Made by a program: the position numbers and the translations under genes. A DNA stretch of 64,000 nt, from NCBI GenBank assembly GCA_031772625.1, contig CM062810.1:455023731-455087730 (forward strand), read 5' to 3'. The stretch is from Pinus tabuliformis. Lineage: Eukaryota; Streptophyta; Pinopsida; Pinales; Pinaceae. This document shows positions 1 to 11,238 of the stretch, in pieces. The notes beneath the pieces were generated by a model. It worked only from the letters and a program-made list of their open reading frames with translations. It was not told the DNA's origin and ran no database searches. Each line of letters opens with the position of its first letter. Position 1 is the stretch's first letter.

Positions 1-1
1 A

Positions 2-532
2 AGGAGACACAAGTGGATGCAAATTTCCAAATCAAAAGGAGTGGAGGATGTAGGCCACATGGACAAGAAATTGAAGGACATGGGTAGAGAACTGAGCAGC
101 ATAAGGGATAGAAATGCAATGATGAAAGCTCATTTAAAAGCAAATAATTCATGGCTAAGGGGAAAGATACAAGAAAGGGAAAGCCAATTGGTAACTATGG
201 CTAGTTTATCCTTGGAGGTAATAGAGTGCAAGATACCAACAAAGTCTTATGCCTTATATCTGAAGGAAAAATTGCTACAATTCCAAATGAAGACTATAGC
301 ACTGAGAGGCACTATGCCCTTCCAATACTATAAACAATTCATTGATCTCTATGAACAAAGAACATTGGAAGATAGAGAAAAAATTTCTGAGTTATACCTA
401 CACAACATGGCCTTGACATATTTGAATGTGTGGGACCCAAATTCAAAACTAGGAGACTTGCAATTGATGGCCTTAGCATCATGGATGTATCATGAGGAGG
501 AAAGAGCTACAAACACAAAAAAGGTAAGGTAA
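2..532 (+). pseudogene. Element A ORF3 (env-position protein), C-terminal part
   Basis: The frame is open from the window edge and closes at a TAA; the first ATG at 17 is internal, because the upstream codons (RRHKW) match the same position in element B's ORF3. A predicted coiled-coil stretch over about the first 60 residues is followed by a domain with the shared pattern KSYALYLK, a Q-rich helix, RGT.PFQ.Y, YLHNM and LMA.ASWM, seen almost residue for residue in B's ORF3 on the opposite strand. No known catalytic motif is visible. The position downstream of integrase is that of the Athila env-like ORF, but no signal peptide or membrane helix can be seen in this part. Function unknown. Confidence 0.75.
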
Positions 533-757
533 AGAGAAGAGACAAAACCCCTTATGATCAGAGCTAAATAATCTAATCCAATGGCTATCATCAACACCCA
601 CCACCTCATTGCAAATGATCCTAATATTGTACCTAGGTACCTTGCTGCAGAAGAACTTGTTAAAGGAGGTAGAACACCTTGCCTTACAGCCTAAAAATCA
701 GAGAATACGATTGTCCTCAAGAATGAGACAGGCACTCAATAGAACACCCATGTATAA
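533..757 (+). pseudogene. Element A ORF3, decayed continuation up to the B insertion
   Basis: After the TAA at 530-532 the same frame still shows similarity to element B ORF3, for example the run R-M-R-Q-A-L-N-R-T-P-M-Y-K just before the insertion point (B has RMREALARVPLYK), but it is interrupted by several stops. The stretch ends at GTAGG (758-762), the 5-bp target duplication of element B. The protein resumes on the far side of B at 28179. Confidence 0.6.
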
Positions 758-762
758 GTAGG

Positions 763-2865
763 TGGTGGGCTCTAGTATTGCAACAATGGTGCTGCAACTC
801 CTGGGACTCCCTTCATTACTTTTATCAACCCGATAGTTCGTAACAAACTTGGAAGCGATGGTGTTGTATGCACAAGTACTAGCTCTTACTGCAGGGTGTC
901 ACTTGATCAGTTGGCACACGTTTGCTAGGAGCTCAAGCCAAATTCTATGATTTCTTATAAGAAGCTTTTAATCGTGATGGAAGAAAGATAATCTCAAAAG
1001 GGCTATTCTAATTGCAGAAAGAAGATGAAAGCTGAAGGGAAACACAAACCCTAGCAAACCCTAGTTTTACCCATTAACCCTACCTTTGCAAGAAAAAGAG
1101 AGGAAACTATTGAAATGGATGCCATGGACTACTATCAATATGAAACGCATGTAATTAAGCTATTTCTGAAGGAAAATGTGGAAGAGCCATCTTTTTGTAT
1201 TTTTGAGAAATTTTATGCAAAGTTATTATGGTTGTGCTTTAACTTATTTGACTGTGCAGATGTTTTGTGGCGAAAGGAGGTGGGTTTGGCTGTTACAGAT
1301 GATGGAGAAGGTGTGGAGAGGACCTAAGGTGTCCCTAGAATCCTTCTAGAGAATTCCATATCGATCATATCTCAAAAAATTTCTCACATGAACTTCTACA
1401 GGAAGTCTGCAAGGGATCTACAAGAAGTTCTACAGGAGTCTGAAAGTGCTTTTTGAAGGTTTGGAGAAGGAAAAACGGTGGGAATATGGAAATGAACAAT
1501 GGATAGAGATTTTAAGGGGTCTAGGACCTTGTAAATGAAGCTCAGGAGTGAAGAAGATGGTTGGAGTTTTTCAAAGGTGAAGGAAGCGACTTTGCACAAA
1601 AACGCAAAAATTAGCGCTGTTTGGGAAAGTGTGGCTGAATGAGTATTGAAAACCTTGAGAAAGAGACTGGATCAGGTTGTACGATGGAGGAAGGATAGGT
1701 TGCAGTGTCTTACAGGTGCTCTACACACTTCTATTCAAAACTTACCCAAGCAAAAACTATGAAAACAAGGTTTTACTTATTTTTGACCTAATTTTGACCT
1801 AGAAAACAGAAAAGTGTTGAACAGAACTTGATGGACAGGAAGTTATGAAAGAAAGCTATGGAAACTAGGCAAGAATAGATATAAGCATGAAAATATAACT
1901 GGTATCAACTTTTCCAACTCGAAATCTAACACTAGCAATTGCATTGGAAAGCAAAAACTGTGTTTTTGTGGCAGCAAGAGTGCCTTTTTCTCAATTCATG
2001 GTCCCAAGGAGGGGGAAATGAGATCAAGGAATGCTTGGTAGCATTTTTTTAGATATTTTCTATCACCAAATTATCAAGTAAACCTGAATAAAAAACAACT
2101 ATCTTAATCATCAAAAACAACCTAAGTAACAAAGCAAGATTTAACCTAAATAATAGAAATTATTCTATGAATGCAAGAAAAAAACATATATAAATACAAG
2201 AAGGAGGCACTGGGCACTTGGGTTGGGCCTAAACCAAAGAGATACAACCCCCTTAGCAAGATCAATTCTAGTTCAAGGCTGAATTCATCTTTATTGATCA
2301 AAAAATAATAGTCATGTAACAAAACTGTTTACAGAAAGAGCTCGAAAATGAGCTGAATGCAGAGCTGCACTAAAGTGAAAAAATAAATTGTTCAATAGCT
2401 AACCTACTGAGGCCTAAGGCCTTCTTATTTATACAAGTTGAGGACCCCAATATTCCTCCTAAACTTGAGGAACTCGACTGCCAAAACTTGCAGATAATAG
2501 CCACTTCACTAGATCTGCTCGGCTGCCCCTTGAAATCTTCTTTGGTGGGCTGTTGAACTCCATGTCATTGGTGGAGAACTCGAGGAAGGGATCATTTAGT
2601 GTAGGAGACAACCCTCCTATAAATCCTGAGCCTTTTTTCTTTGAATTCACTACCAATCTGCTTCATAAATGGCTGATCTTGGTCCAAAAATGTCCAAATA
2701 TCCGCAATAAGCACATATTAGACTTTGTGGTAAAATGACTATCCCCATTCACTCAATTAACATAAATATATTCAAAATCATTCATAAAAATATGGAGAAT
2801 GGTGGATTAAATGAGAATAATAGGAAAAATGAGCCCATAAAGTTACCTATTTCTGGGGCTCATCA
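763..2865 (-). repeat. Element B 3' LTR
   Basis: This 2103-bp repeat matches 26082-28173 throughout. It carries a degenerate tandem of an 11-12 bp unit related to TCTACARGAAGT at about 1393-1437, and a promoter-like TATAAATA on the minus strand at 2426-2433. Small open frames inside (around 1115-1327, 1396-1599 and 2459-2656) recur only partly in the other LTR copy and look like chance. Confidence 0.93.
2426..2433 (-). promoter_or_regulatory. TATA box of element B 3' LTR
   Basis: TATAAATA on the minus strand, conserved in the other B LTR at 27745-27752. It is followed by a short AGGCC-rich palindromic stretch. A match of the same sequence is found in element A's LTR. It probably marks the U3/R promoter of the family; the start site itself cannot be read. 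Confidence 0.6.
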
Positions 2866-2878
2866 TCACCCCCTACTG
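2866..2878 (-). other. Polypurine tract of element B
   Basis: On the minus strand CAGTAGGGGGTGA directly precedes the first base of the 3' LTR, the expected place for the plus-strand DNA primer. The same CAGTAGGGGGT lies before element A's 3' LTR at 28430. Confidence 0.85.
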
Positions 2879-2903
2879 AATGGGTTGCTCATCCTCTAAG
2901 CAA

Positions 2904-5713
2904 CTAATCCAGCTCTTCATCCTTGATGGCCTTAACTGCTTCCCTGACATCCCATGATTCTGAGGTGATGTCCTCTTCTCTGTCATGAAACCCTACCTTT
3001 TTTTCTGCTTCCTCCCATTGCCTGTGTTCTTCTTCTTCCTTGACCCCTTCCAGTAGTCTTAAGAGTAGTGGAGGACTGAACTTTAGGCCAATCCAGTTGG
3101 CCTTCAGGTTTTGCATTGACTGTTTATAAAGGGGCACTCTTGCTAAAGCCTCTCTCATTCTTGTTGGGGAGTGATACATCCTGATCTTCAAGCTATAGGA
3201 TAGTGTATTCCATCTCCTCATACAAGCACGAAGATAATCATCACCAAATAATCTTTCCATCTCCTCAAAATGGGCAATGGATTGCACTTGTTTTTCGACA
3301 TAATCTAGGAGAACTTGATAGTTGTTGGCAAGGTGTTGATGAGCATATACTAGGGCTGAGGGGTCTTCTGGTTTTTCCCTAATTAGAAGGGGCTCATTCA
3401 GTTCTTTGGCCATGATTTGTTCAACTTCCACTGCCCTTTTTCCCTCATGGCTCATCCAGGAAGCCATAACCATGAGATGTAGATCTCCCAATGCAGCATT
3501 GCCAATTGGCGTCCCAAAAGTTCATATCAGGGAGTGTCATATTATGTAAATAAAACTCTACTAATTTGGTCCTATCCTCAGCAAGACTAGTGTCACACAG
3601 ATGCATAAATTGACCATAATGTTGGAAAGGGATGGTGCCCCTTTGGGCCAATGTTTTGATTTGAAACTGATTCCATTGGTCTTTAAGATACAATGCATAA
3701 GATTTGGCCAGTTGTCTACATTGCAAGGCTTCCATTGCCTAGCTATCCGTGAAGGCCATATGGGCTTCTCTTTCCTGCAACTGTTGTTTCAGCATCAGTA
3801 TTTCAGCTGCTGCCTGAGACTCCCTCTCCTGCTGTTGCTTTATCAATATTTCCATATCAGGCTATGTCTCTTCCCTTGGCTATTGTTCCTGTGCTATTTC
3901 CTGTCCTGCTAGGGGACCTTCCTGTAGTTGTTGTTCTTCAATTTGTGTCATGTCTGCCTTTTGAGTTTGTTGTTGCTGTAACTGCTTTTTCAACAGTGCA
4001 TTTTCCTCCTGCAACTGGGCTCTTTTACTGCTTTCAGTGTGTCTCACCATTGCCAACTCTCTTCTCAATTCTTTCAGCTGTTCTTCCAGGTGGCCTATGT
4101 CTGCAACTCCCTTGGATTTAGCAATTCTCATCCAAGTGTGAGTCCTAACCCATTCCTGTTCCAATGCAAAGAAAAGTGGTACAGTAAACTTCTGTGGAAT
4201 GATCTTCCCACTTTGTAACAAGTTGTAATATGAGCCCAAACTAGGCTAAGGGATTGGTTTAGGTATATCCTCAGTCTTGTCTTCTTCTTGTGATTGTTTC
4301 GCTACCTCCTCTTCCAATTTTTTAGTCTCCTTTAACTTGGACAACATTTCCTGTAGAGAAGTCTCAGCTTCCTGTAGAACTGTTTTGGTGTCCATCAGTC
4401 TAATTTTCTCCTTCCAGGTGGAAGTCTTGGGACTTCCTCTTTCATAAGTGATAGATATTTTGGAGGGGGATTCCTCCTTCTGTTCAGTAGGTGCATCTGT
4501 GATTATGATAGGTTCCTTTGGTGGAGGCTGGGGCTTGCCCACCTTTATCTGGGTGCTCCTTCTGGCTTTAAAATACATTGAAGTTTCCCTTTTTCTTTTT
4601 CCTTTTTGTTTGGTTGGAGTGCTTAATGTAGCCAGCACAGCTGCTGCTTCTTTCGCCAATGTCTTAGGGGATGTTTCTTCTTGCTGCTCCCCTTCATATT
4701 CTACTGTCCTTTCCATGCTTGTTGTTTCTGTTTGTGTTTCTGTTGTTTCTGGCAATGGATTCTCTTTTTATTTCTGGGTTCCTGTCTTGATTGGGGCAGT
4801 CCATTTTGGACTTTCTTAGGCTTTTTCTTCTCACTTCCTGTTCTTTTCCTTTTCTCTGTCTCTGGGGTGATATTCTTTCCTACTGTGGGTTTTTCAAGTT
4901 TCTCTTCTGTCTTTGTTCCTCCTATATTTCCTGTGTTTCCACTATCTACATATATGGTGTCTCTTCATGTCCTTCTTCCTCAATTTCCTCCTCCTCTTCC
5001 TGACTGCCAGATGGGCTGATATCCTCAACCAAAGTTTTGATATCATCATCTCTGGACATATTTCTGAAAATTTCCCAAGCTATGGGAATGGTATAGGTAT
5101 GTAAGGCATCTTCTACCAAAATTTTGATGAGCCCATGGTGGGCTAACTGGTCTAGGATTCCTGCATTTAGCTTGGTACTGCATTCTATTAGAGACTAGAG
5201 GAGGAAATATGTGAGACTCGGCTTTTTAACTGGAGGCAGATCTATCCCATACCTTAATTCATGTAGTAACCTGAAGTGATAACCATACACAATTTTGAAC
5301 CTCCCCTCACAAGTGATATAATTCATTATTTGGCAACTGACTTCATTCCATGGAGGAGGCAAGCTTGTCCTCCTGACCCCATTTTTATCCTCTACAGGAT
5401 CTTCGCCAGGTTGAAAAAATGTCTTCTTCACCACCTGTCCTAGTCAGTTTTCCTTCTTACTCTAGGGGAGCCCAGTAGGGAGGCCTATAATTCGACTAAT
5501 AAAATCAGGGGTCAGTTCTAGGGACAAACCCCTAATGCTGACTGTGGCATGAGTTTTTGAATGGGGTTGTAGGGCCATCAGAAATTCTTCGGTTACCTCA
5601 TCATCATATCCATGTATTCTATCGAAGAAGATCATCCAATTTTCCTTGGTGAAAAGGGCCACCACCTCAGGGTGCTCATGTAATTGGTTGGAGTCTAAGA
5701 GTGCCTTCCTCAT
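2904..5713 (-). pseudogene. Element B ORF3 (env-position protein), broken
   Basis: Reading from ATG at 5713, the order is: an N-terminal globular domain (about 5713-5100) with NYITCEGRF, YHFRLL and HHGLIKILVED, matching ITCEGRF, YHTKLL and HHGLLRILIED in element C; a charged Pro/Ser/Lys-rich linker (about 5100-4250); a coiled coil (about 4200-4000); and a C-terminal helical domain (3735-2904) with KSYALYLK, RGT.PFQ.Y and LMVMASWM, matching element A. The intact protein would be about 930 residues. There are two frame changes (between 5195 and 4755, and near 3470) and several stops. It lies between integrase and the polypurine tract, the env-like position of Athila elements. No fusion-protein or transmembrane features are evident. 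Function unknown. Confidence 0.75.
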
Positions 5714-7244
5714 AAATCCTCATGGCATGGTGTTGAGTGCTTCTTTTTTCGTTTTAACTAGAAGAAGGAAAAAAAATGCTCAAGTGGAGAAAAACAGTCA
5801 ACACTGAAATAAAGGATAGTTGATTTCTGTCTTTTTTAAGATCAAACAAGGAATTCCCCATGTGCTTCTCCTTACAACATCAAATTGCAATAGTTCCCCT
5901 ATTTTTAAACTGCTCTTACCCCAAATTTGACTTTCTGCTTTGAGAAGAAAAGATTTCTTTACAGAACAGAGGATAAGCACACAGATTCTTTTTTAAGAAG
6001 TAGATAGATATGCAAATTCGTTTCTGCTTTTCACGCACACAGTCTGACGCCTACTATTGAAAATATTTTCCTCGCAGCAGAATACAAAAAAGAAGAAGAC
6101 AGACTTCGAATATAGAGAGGAAAATAGGAAACTGTGTAGAACTCAGGAAAATAGGCAGACAGACTTCCAAACTTCATTTTCCATTTTTTTTTAAATCTGT
6201 TTTTGTGTTTTTAATCCACCATCTTACTCAAACAAGTCATATGCAGAGAGGTTTTCCTAAGATTACCTCGTTTTGAGCTTGAATTTTGATGAAAATACTA
6301 GGTTTTCCTTCTACAGAGCTATTCTTTGCCTTTCCCGTAGAAACCTTCCTGTAGAAATCTCCTGGCTCCTGTAGAATGAAAAAACGCTCCTATAGAGCCC
6401 GATAGGTAGGAGGGTATTAAAAAAACTAGTAGAGAACTGGTGATGGATGACTGGTTAGCTACTCTGGAAGTGGGTAGTGCATACTCTAGTCAAGAACATC
6501 GTGAATGGAAAGTGAAGAAAGGGTAGCGAAGCGCTGAACTAAGCTGTCTTTTAACTACTGGCGTGATTCATGGTGAGGAGATGAGGTGGCCAGATGGGTA
6601 CATTATCCCCATCTTGACCGTTGGTTCTACATCATAGTCATAATGTTTCTACATGCTGACTGACCGCCATCACCACCTTTACTCCCGTTATCTACCGCCA
6701 CCACTACCAGTCCCAACTATTTTCTCTTGAATGGACATACCAAACATGCTAGCTATGTATCTGATCAGCAGTTTTGACTTTGACAGGGCTCGTTCAAATT
6801 CCATGAGGATGTGTAACTAAACGAGGGTGGCCAGTTAACTGGCCACATATTCCATTCAATTGTAACCATTCCCATAGTCATGAAGCCTTGAAATATGATT
6901 CATGTAATTGAGGAATAGGGTTAAACACTTACCTCCTCAATCGCAATCGTGTTATGCATATTTTGGATTTTGGAACCCATTTCTTCATTGTTGTGGCCGC
7001 TTTCTCTTTTCATGCTTGGCCTTGGGCTTTTGCTGATGTTCTCAAATTAAAACAAAGCTGCTTGCATGTTTCATATGCCTTACTTTGCTGACCCTATCTC
7101 TAGAGTATGTTTTTCAGGGGGATCAGCTGCTACTGGAATCCTATAGGATTTCCTGTAGCTGCTTCTCCTTCTGAAATTCAAGCAAATATTGGAGTAGGGA
7201 TACAACTACTGACGAGGGACTCGATTGACAAGGAATCACAGATG
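5714..7244 (-). other. Element B spacer between integrase and ORF3, distal part
   Basis: No convincing coding sequence. Together with 19717-20407 it forms a 2.2 kb non-coding spacer, the counterpart of 15025-16153 in element C. It contains several CCTGTAGA/TCTACAGG words at about 6310-6400 like those in the B LTR. It ends at GAAGT (7245-7249), the left target duplication of C. Confidence 0.6.
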
Positions 7245-7249
7245 GAAGT

Positions 7250-9107
7250 TGTTGAGTCCCAAACTTGGATCTTCCCTATACACCTTTTTAGCCTTTTTTT
7301 CCAGTTACCTAAACCACCAAGCTATCAAATCACTGCATATTACTTTAAAAAGAGCATATAAAATGGTTTCCTAACTATGTCTTGTGACTACTGTTTGATC
7401 TAGATTTTTGCTTAGACAGTTGCAGAATCTTGTCACTTTCCGCAACCAGCTCAACTTTTCGCAGCCTTTTTATTGAATTCTATGTTACAGGTGTCTACTG
7501 GAGAATTCAGCCACATGGGCAAACTGCAAATGATGTGGACATGGAACGTGTCCCCCTGGTTTAGCCGAATCACTCACAAAAGGCCATGGTCAAGGACAGT
7601 CAAAGCGGTGGTCAACCTAAGAGTTTTACGGTGGCAGAACTCTGTTTTTCGCCACGTGAAGATTTTCGTGGCAAATTCCTCAATCTTAAGAGGTGTGCTA
7701 ACACCTATGGACTGCTCCGTGAACCAAATCTAACAGCCACCACTCCTTGGATTTAATTGCCACGGCTACCATATTGCTAGATTTCCGGACGTGGTTATTC
7801 ACGTGTCTGTTTAGCAGCGCAGAATTAAGGAAGTAGTTGTATCATCCTCAGTTATAATTAAAGCATTATCATACGCATATTAGCTAGCTTTTGTGTATGT
7901 AATTTTGACTGTTTTACGAGCCCACTGTGCCCTGACTCTATCTTTATACTATGACTACACTTTGATACATGAGAAGATAGTGTTCTTAAGTTCAATTTGT
8001 GATTGATTGTTGATTGGCCTAGCTTGCAGAGAACCCCTGTACACCAAGGTTCTGTAATTACTATATAGTTTCATGCTTTCTTCCTTTATATTACTAATGC
8101 CATAATCATTTGCTTGTATATATTACATTGTTTATGGTATTCATGTTAGTTGTTGTCCATAGTTTCTTTTATACTTTCCAATGATTGTTAACTAATCAAT
8201 GTTTTTCCTTCAGGTTCTAATAGACAACCCGGGCAATTGCACATAGCTTTTTAATGATTAATGACATGAATTTATCTTGTCCTTCTGCTGATTTATTTTC
8301 TTAAGTTCTAATTCCAGCACTATTTATTTCTTTCATTTTTGTTTTGTTCATTTACTTTTCTGCAAGATAGATATTAGACTACTCATGACATTTTCAGTTA
8401 CCTCCTATAGCCAGAGTGAGTTGAATGGTGAGGGATTGAATTATGAATGCATAGTTTGATATTAGTTTATTTTTCTGCAAGTTAGTGATTAAATTACTGA
8501 TGTCATTTTCAGTTACCTATAGCCAAAGTGAGTCGAATGGTGAGGGATTGAAGTATGAATGTGTAGTTTGATCTTAGTTTCATTTTATGCAATTTAGATA
8601 TCAGATTACTCAATTTGTTTATGATTACCTCCTATATCTAGAGCGATTCGAATGGTGAGGGGTCAGAATATGAGTTGATGTAATATGATTTAGTTTACTT
8701 TGCTTACAGTTTTTGAATTTTCTTGAGTTCAGTTTTTCTTTTTATACAGCAGCAACGATACTAGGTTTCATAGTCACTAGCTCACTATTTGGTACATTTT
8801 TATTTTCTCTTACTAATTGATTTCACCATTGCAAGTTTTAAAACCTTTTTTAGAACTTTGAAGTTTGGAAATCATTTTTGAGGTCACCATTTTCTTGAAC
8901 ACTTATATCCATACTTGACTTTTAATTTTGCCATCTCACATTATGGAATCAACAAAAGATAAACCCAAAAACAAACCAAAAACCAAAAACGACAAAGAAG
9001 TAAGAAATCGGTTATCTTCCATATACAGTGCACTTCACTTTAGCAATTTATGACTCCCGGATTGACAACTTATATAGAAATTTATGACACACTAAATTGA
9101 CCAAAAA
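7250..9107 (+). repeat. Element C 5' LTR
   Basis: 1858 bp, matching 17851-19711. The final CA dinucleotide is AA here. It contains a threefold tandem repeat (8360-8700). An open frame at 7473-7733 has a related version at 17996-18334 in the other LTR, but no recognisable protein family; it is treated as LTR sequence. Confidence 0.95.
8360..8700 (+). repeat. Three tandem ~114-bp repeats in element C 5' LTR
   Basis: Units start at about 8360, 8475 and 8588. Each opens with TGCAA..TTAG and contains the core GAATGGTGAGGG followed by a TATGAAT..GTAGTTTGAT tail; the third unit is the most diverged. The same three units occupy 18961-19300 in the 3' LTR, so the triplication predates this insertion. 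Tandem units in U3 often act as promoter modulators; that role is inference. Confidence 0.85.
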
Positions 9108-9110
9108 TTT

Positions 9111-9128
9111 TGGCGCCGTTGCCAGGGA
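9111..9128 (+). other. Primer binding site of element C (tRNA-Asp type)
   Basis: TGGCGCCGTTGCCAGGGA, three bases after the LTR, matches the complement of the 3' end of plant tRNA-Asp(GUC) with one mismatch (A for G at position 14). tRNA-Asp priming is known for Athila-type elements. Confidence 0.88.
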
Positions 9129-9363
9129 AGTGAAACTAGGTAGCCAATTTCTTTAAAAAAAAAAACAAGAAAATTTCAAGGAAGGTAAAAATTGATAACT
9201 TCTCAAAGTATGCTCTCCTCTTGCACTAGTGTGATCTGGAGGATCAAAAAAGAGAGTTATTGGTTTAATAATTTCTTGAGTATGCTCTCTTCTTGCACCT
9301 AGAGTGATCTGGAAGATCAGAAAGAGAATTATTAGCCCGACTTGAAGAAAAATAAAAAATGAC
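9129..9363 (+). other. Element C 5' leader
   Basis: Non-coding leader between primer site and gag. It contains an imperfect direct repeat of about 75 bp (AGTATGCTCTC.TCTTGCAC ... GTGATCTGGA.GATCA), one copy near 9207 and the next near 9279. Confidence 0.55.
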
Positions 9364-11238
9364 ATGCATAGAGCAAGATATTCTAGGGGAAGGTTTATAG
9401 CTAAGGCCAAGAGTTCGATTTTTACAACTCCATCTACTTCAAGGTATAGACAAGGTACACCTCCATCATCTCCAACTCACACTCCTAGCCTTAGGATTCC
9501 TGGAATTCAAGAGGCAGTAGTTGAATTAGGAGACTCTCCCACACTATCCACCGAATCTGAGTTAGGAAAAGACCCTTTCTTTACTTCTACAAGAAAACAC
9601 ATTGTAATATAGGAAAATCTCTGAGGAAACTATCATGACAGAGGAAGTAATAAAGGATTTGGAGGAGGTAGAGGTAGAGGTAGAGGAGGAGGAAATAATG
9701 GAGGAGGTAGAGGTAACAATGGGGGAAATAGGGATGGAGATAACTCATTTGGATTTCCTATAGTTGATGAGGAATCTCGAACAACATTGAAAAACATCTC
9801 ACCATCTGTCCTCCCAAACTTTTATGAGTTGCGATGTGAGGATCCTGAAACATTTCTATTTGAGTTTGAAGTCGTATGCCGAACTTATGATTATATGGAA
9901 GACTCTCAAAAACTCAATTTTTTTCCTTCAACATTGAAGGGAGCTGCTCTGAAATGGTTCATGGGATTAGTCACTCAATCTATTAGGACTTGGAATGACA
10001 TGAAACAAACATTTTTGGATAGATACCTGGACTATTGTATGCCCACCAATCATAAGGATTAGGTATTCAAAATGGTACAAAAAGAAGATGAAAACTTGGA
10101 GGATTTAATTGAAAGATTTCAATACAACCTGAAAGGAGCAAAAATAAATAACTTAGATGAGGAAACCTTGAAAGCCCTTCTATTAAAAGCCATTAGAGAT
10201 TAATGGATAGATATTTTGAACATGATGGGAAAAGGAGATATATCTCAACTTCCGCTTCATGATATAGCAGAGCTATGTGTCCATCTCTCAAGGGGAAAAT
10301 CTAAAACTGGAAAAGGGCCTAGATATCCTTCTCTCATTAGAGCAAACAAATCTGCAACTGGATCAGTAAGTAGGGCTGAGATTGGCAACATGCTTGATGA
10401 GTTCAAAATTGATATTTTAGGGAGTCTTAGTGAGAAACTAGACACCCTTAAGATACAAAACAAGAAGAGAGTAGAAGCTGGAGCTTTAGCCATATTTTGT
10501 CTAAAATGTAGGAAGAAACATGCTTTAAGGGAATGCCCCTTGGATGCAAAAGTTGTAGAAACATGTGTGATTTGTTCAGAAATCCATGAGACCAAGGATT
10601 TTCCTTCAATTCCTGGGCTCAAAGTTGTCTTTCAAGAAGACCCAAATTCAATTGAGTCTCTCTGTTTTGTTTCAAGGAGACCTTGGCAGGGGCAACAAAA
10701 TCAAGGGTTTAACGACCCCATGAACTTTCAACCCCAACCAAATTAGAATCCTTGGAAACAACCTTGGTCCCAACCTCAAAATCCATTTCAATCATGGATA
10801 CAAGGTATGCAAAATCCTTATGGGAGATTTGCTCAATTTTATCAATATCCTCCATCTTTTCAAAACCAACAAGCTCCACAACTTCCAAATCAAAATCCAC
10901 AACTTTCATTGCCATTTCCACAACAACAACAACCTTCTCAACAGAATCCAAATTCCCAACTCTTGCTTCCATTCCAAAAAAAGATAAATCAACTACCTTC
11001 CCAGCGATTGCCAAATCCCAATAATAAAAACCCTCAAAATTCTTACGTGGTAGAAGGAAAAAAATTTCCTGCCTATATGATTGTCCCTCTCAATGATGTA
11101 CAACTCAGATCTAGTAGAGTTTTAGAAAAGCCTTCTATAGATGCTAAAAAGAAAAGCGTTTCTGAGGAAGATTCTCTTGAAGCCAATAAAGGTTCTAAAG
11201 CATCTCTTCAAAACCCAAGCACTCAAAAAGAAAAATAA
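9364..11238 (+). pseudogene. gag: Element C gag region (capsid and nucleocapsid)
   Basis: The frame runs straight into pol. After a basic N-terminus, a Gly/Arg/Asn-rich RGG-like stretch is encoded at about 9655-9735. The retrotransposon gag (capsid) domain follows at 9790-10220, with FLFEFEVVCRTYDY, an L-K-G-A-A-L-K-W-F motif and W.DMKQTFLDRY. A zinc knuckle CX2CX3HX4C is complete at 10498-10536; a second at about 10564-10602 has lost its last Cys (Phe instead). A Pro/Gln/Asn-rich tail follows. Premature stops stand at 9610, 9622, 10060, 10201, 10744 and 11236, all in one frame. The chosen ATG at 9364 is the first in frame after the leader. The protein would form the virus-like particle and bind the RNA. 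Confidence 0.85.

Noticed and set aside
4448..5019. Hydrophobic plus-strand open frames that look like membrane proteins
   Set aside because: They lie opposite the Lys/Glu-rich linker of element B ORF3; antisense of AAG/GAA codons gives Leu/Phe-rich sequence.
7473..7733. 86-codon frame in the C 5' LTR, with a version at 17996-18334 in the 3' LTR
   Set aside because: Present in both copies simply because LTRs are duplicates; the frame differs in length between them and has no recognisable domain.
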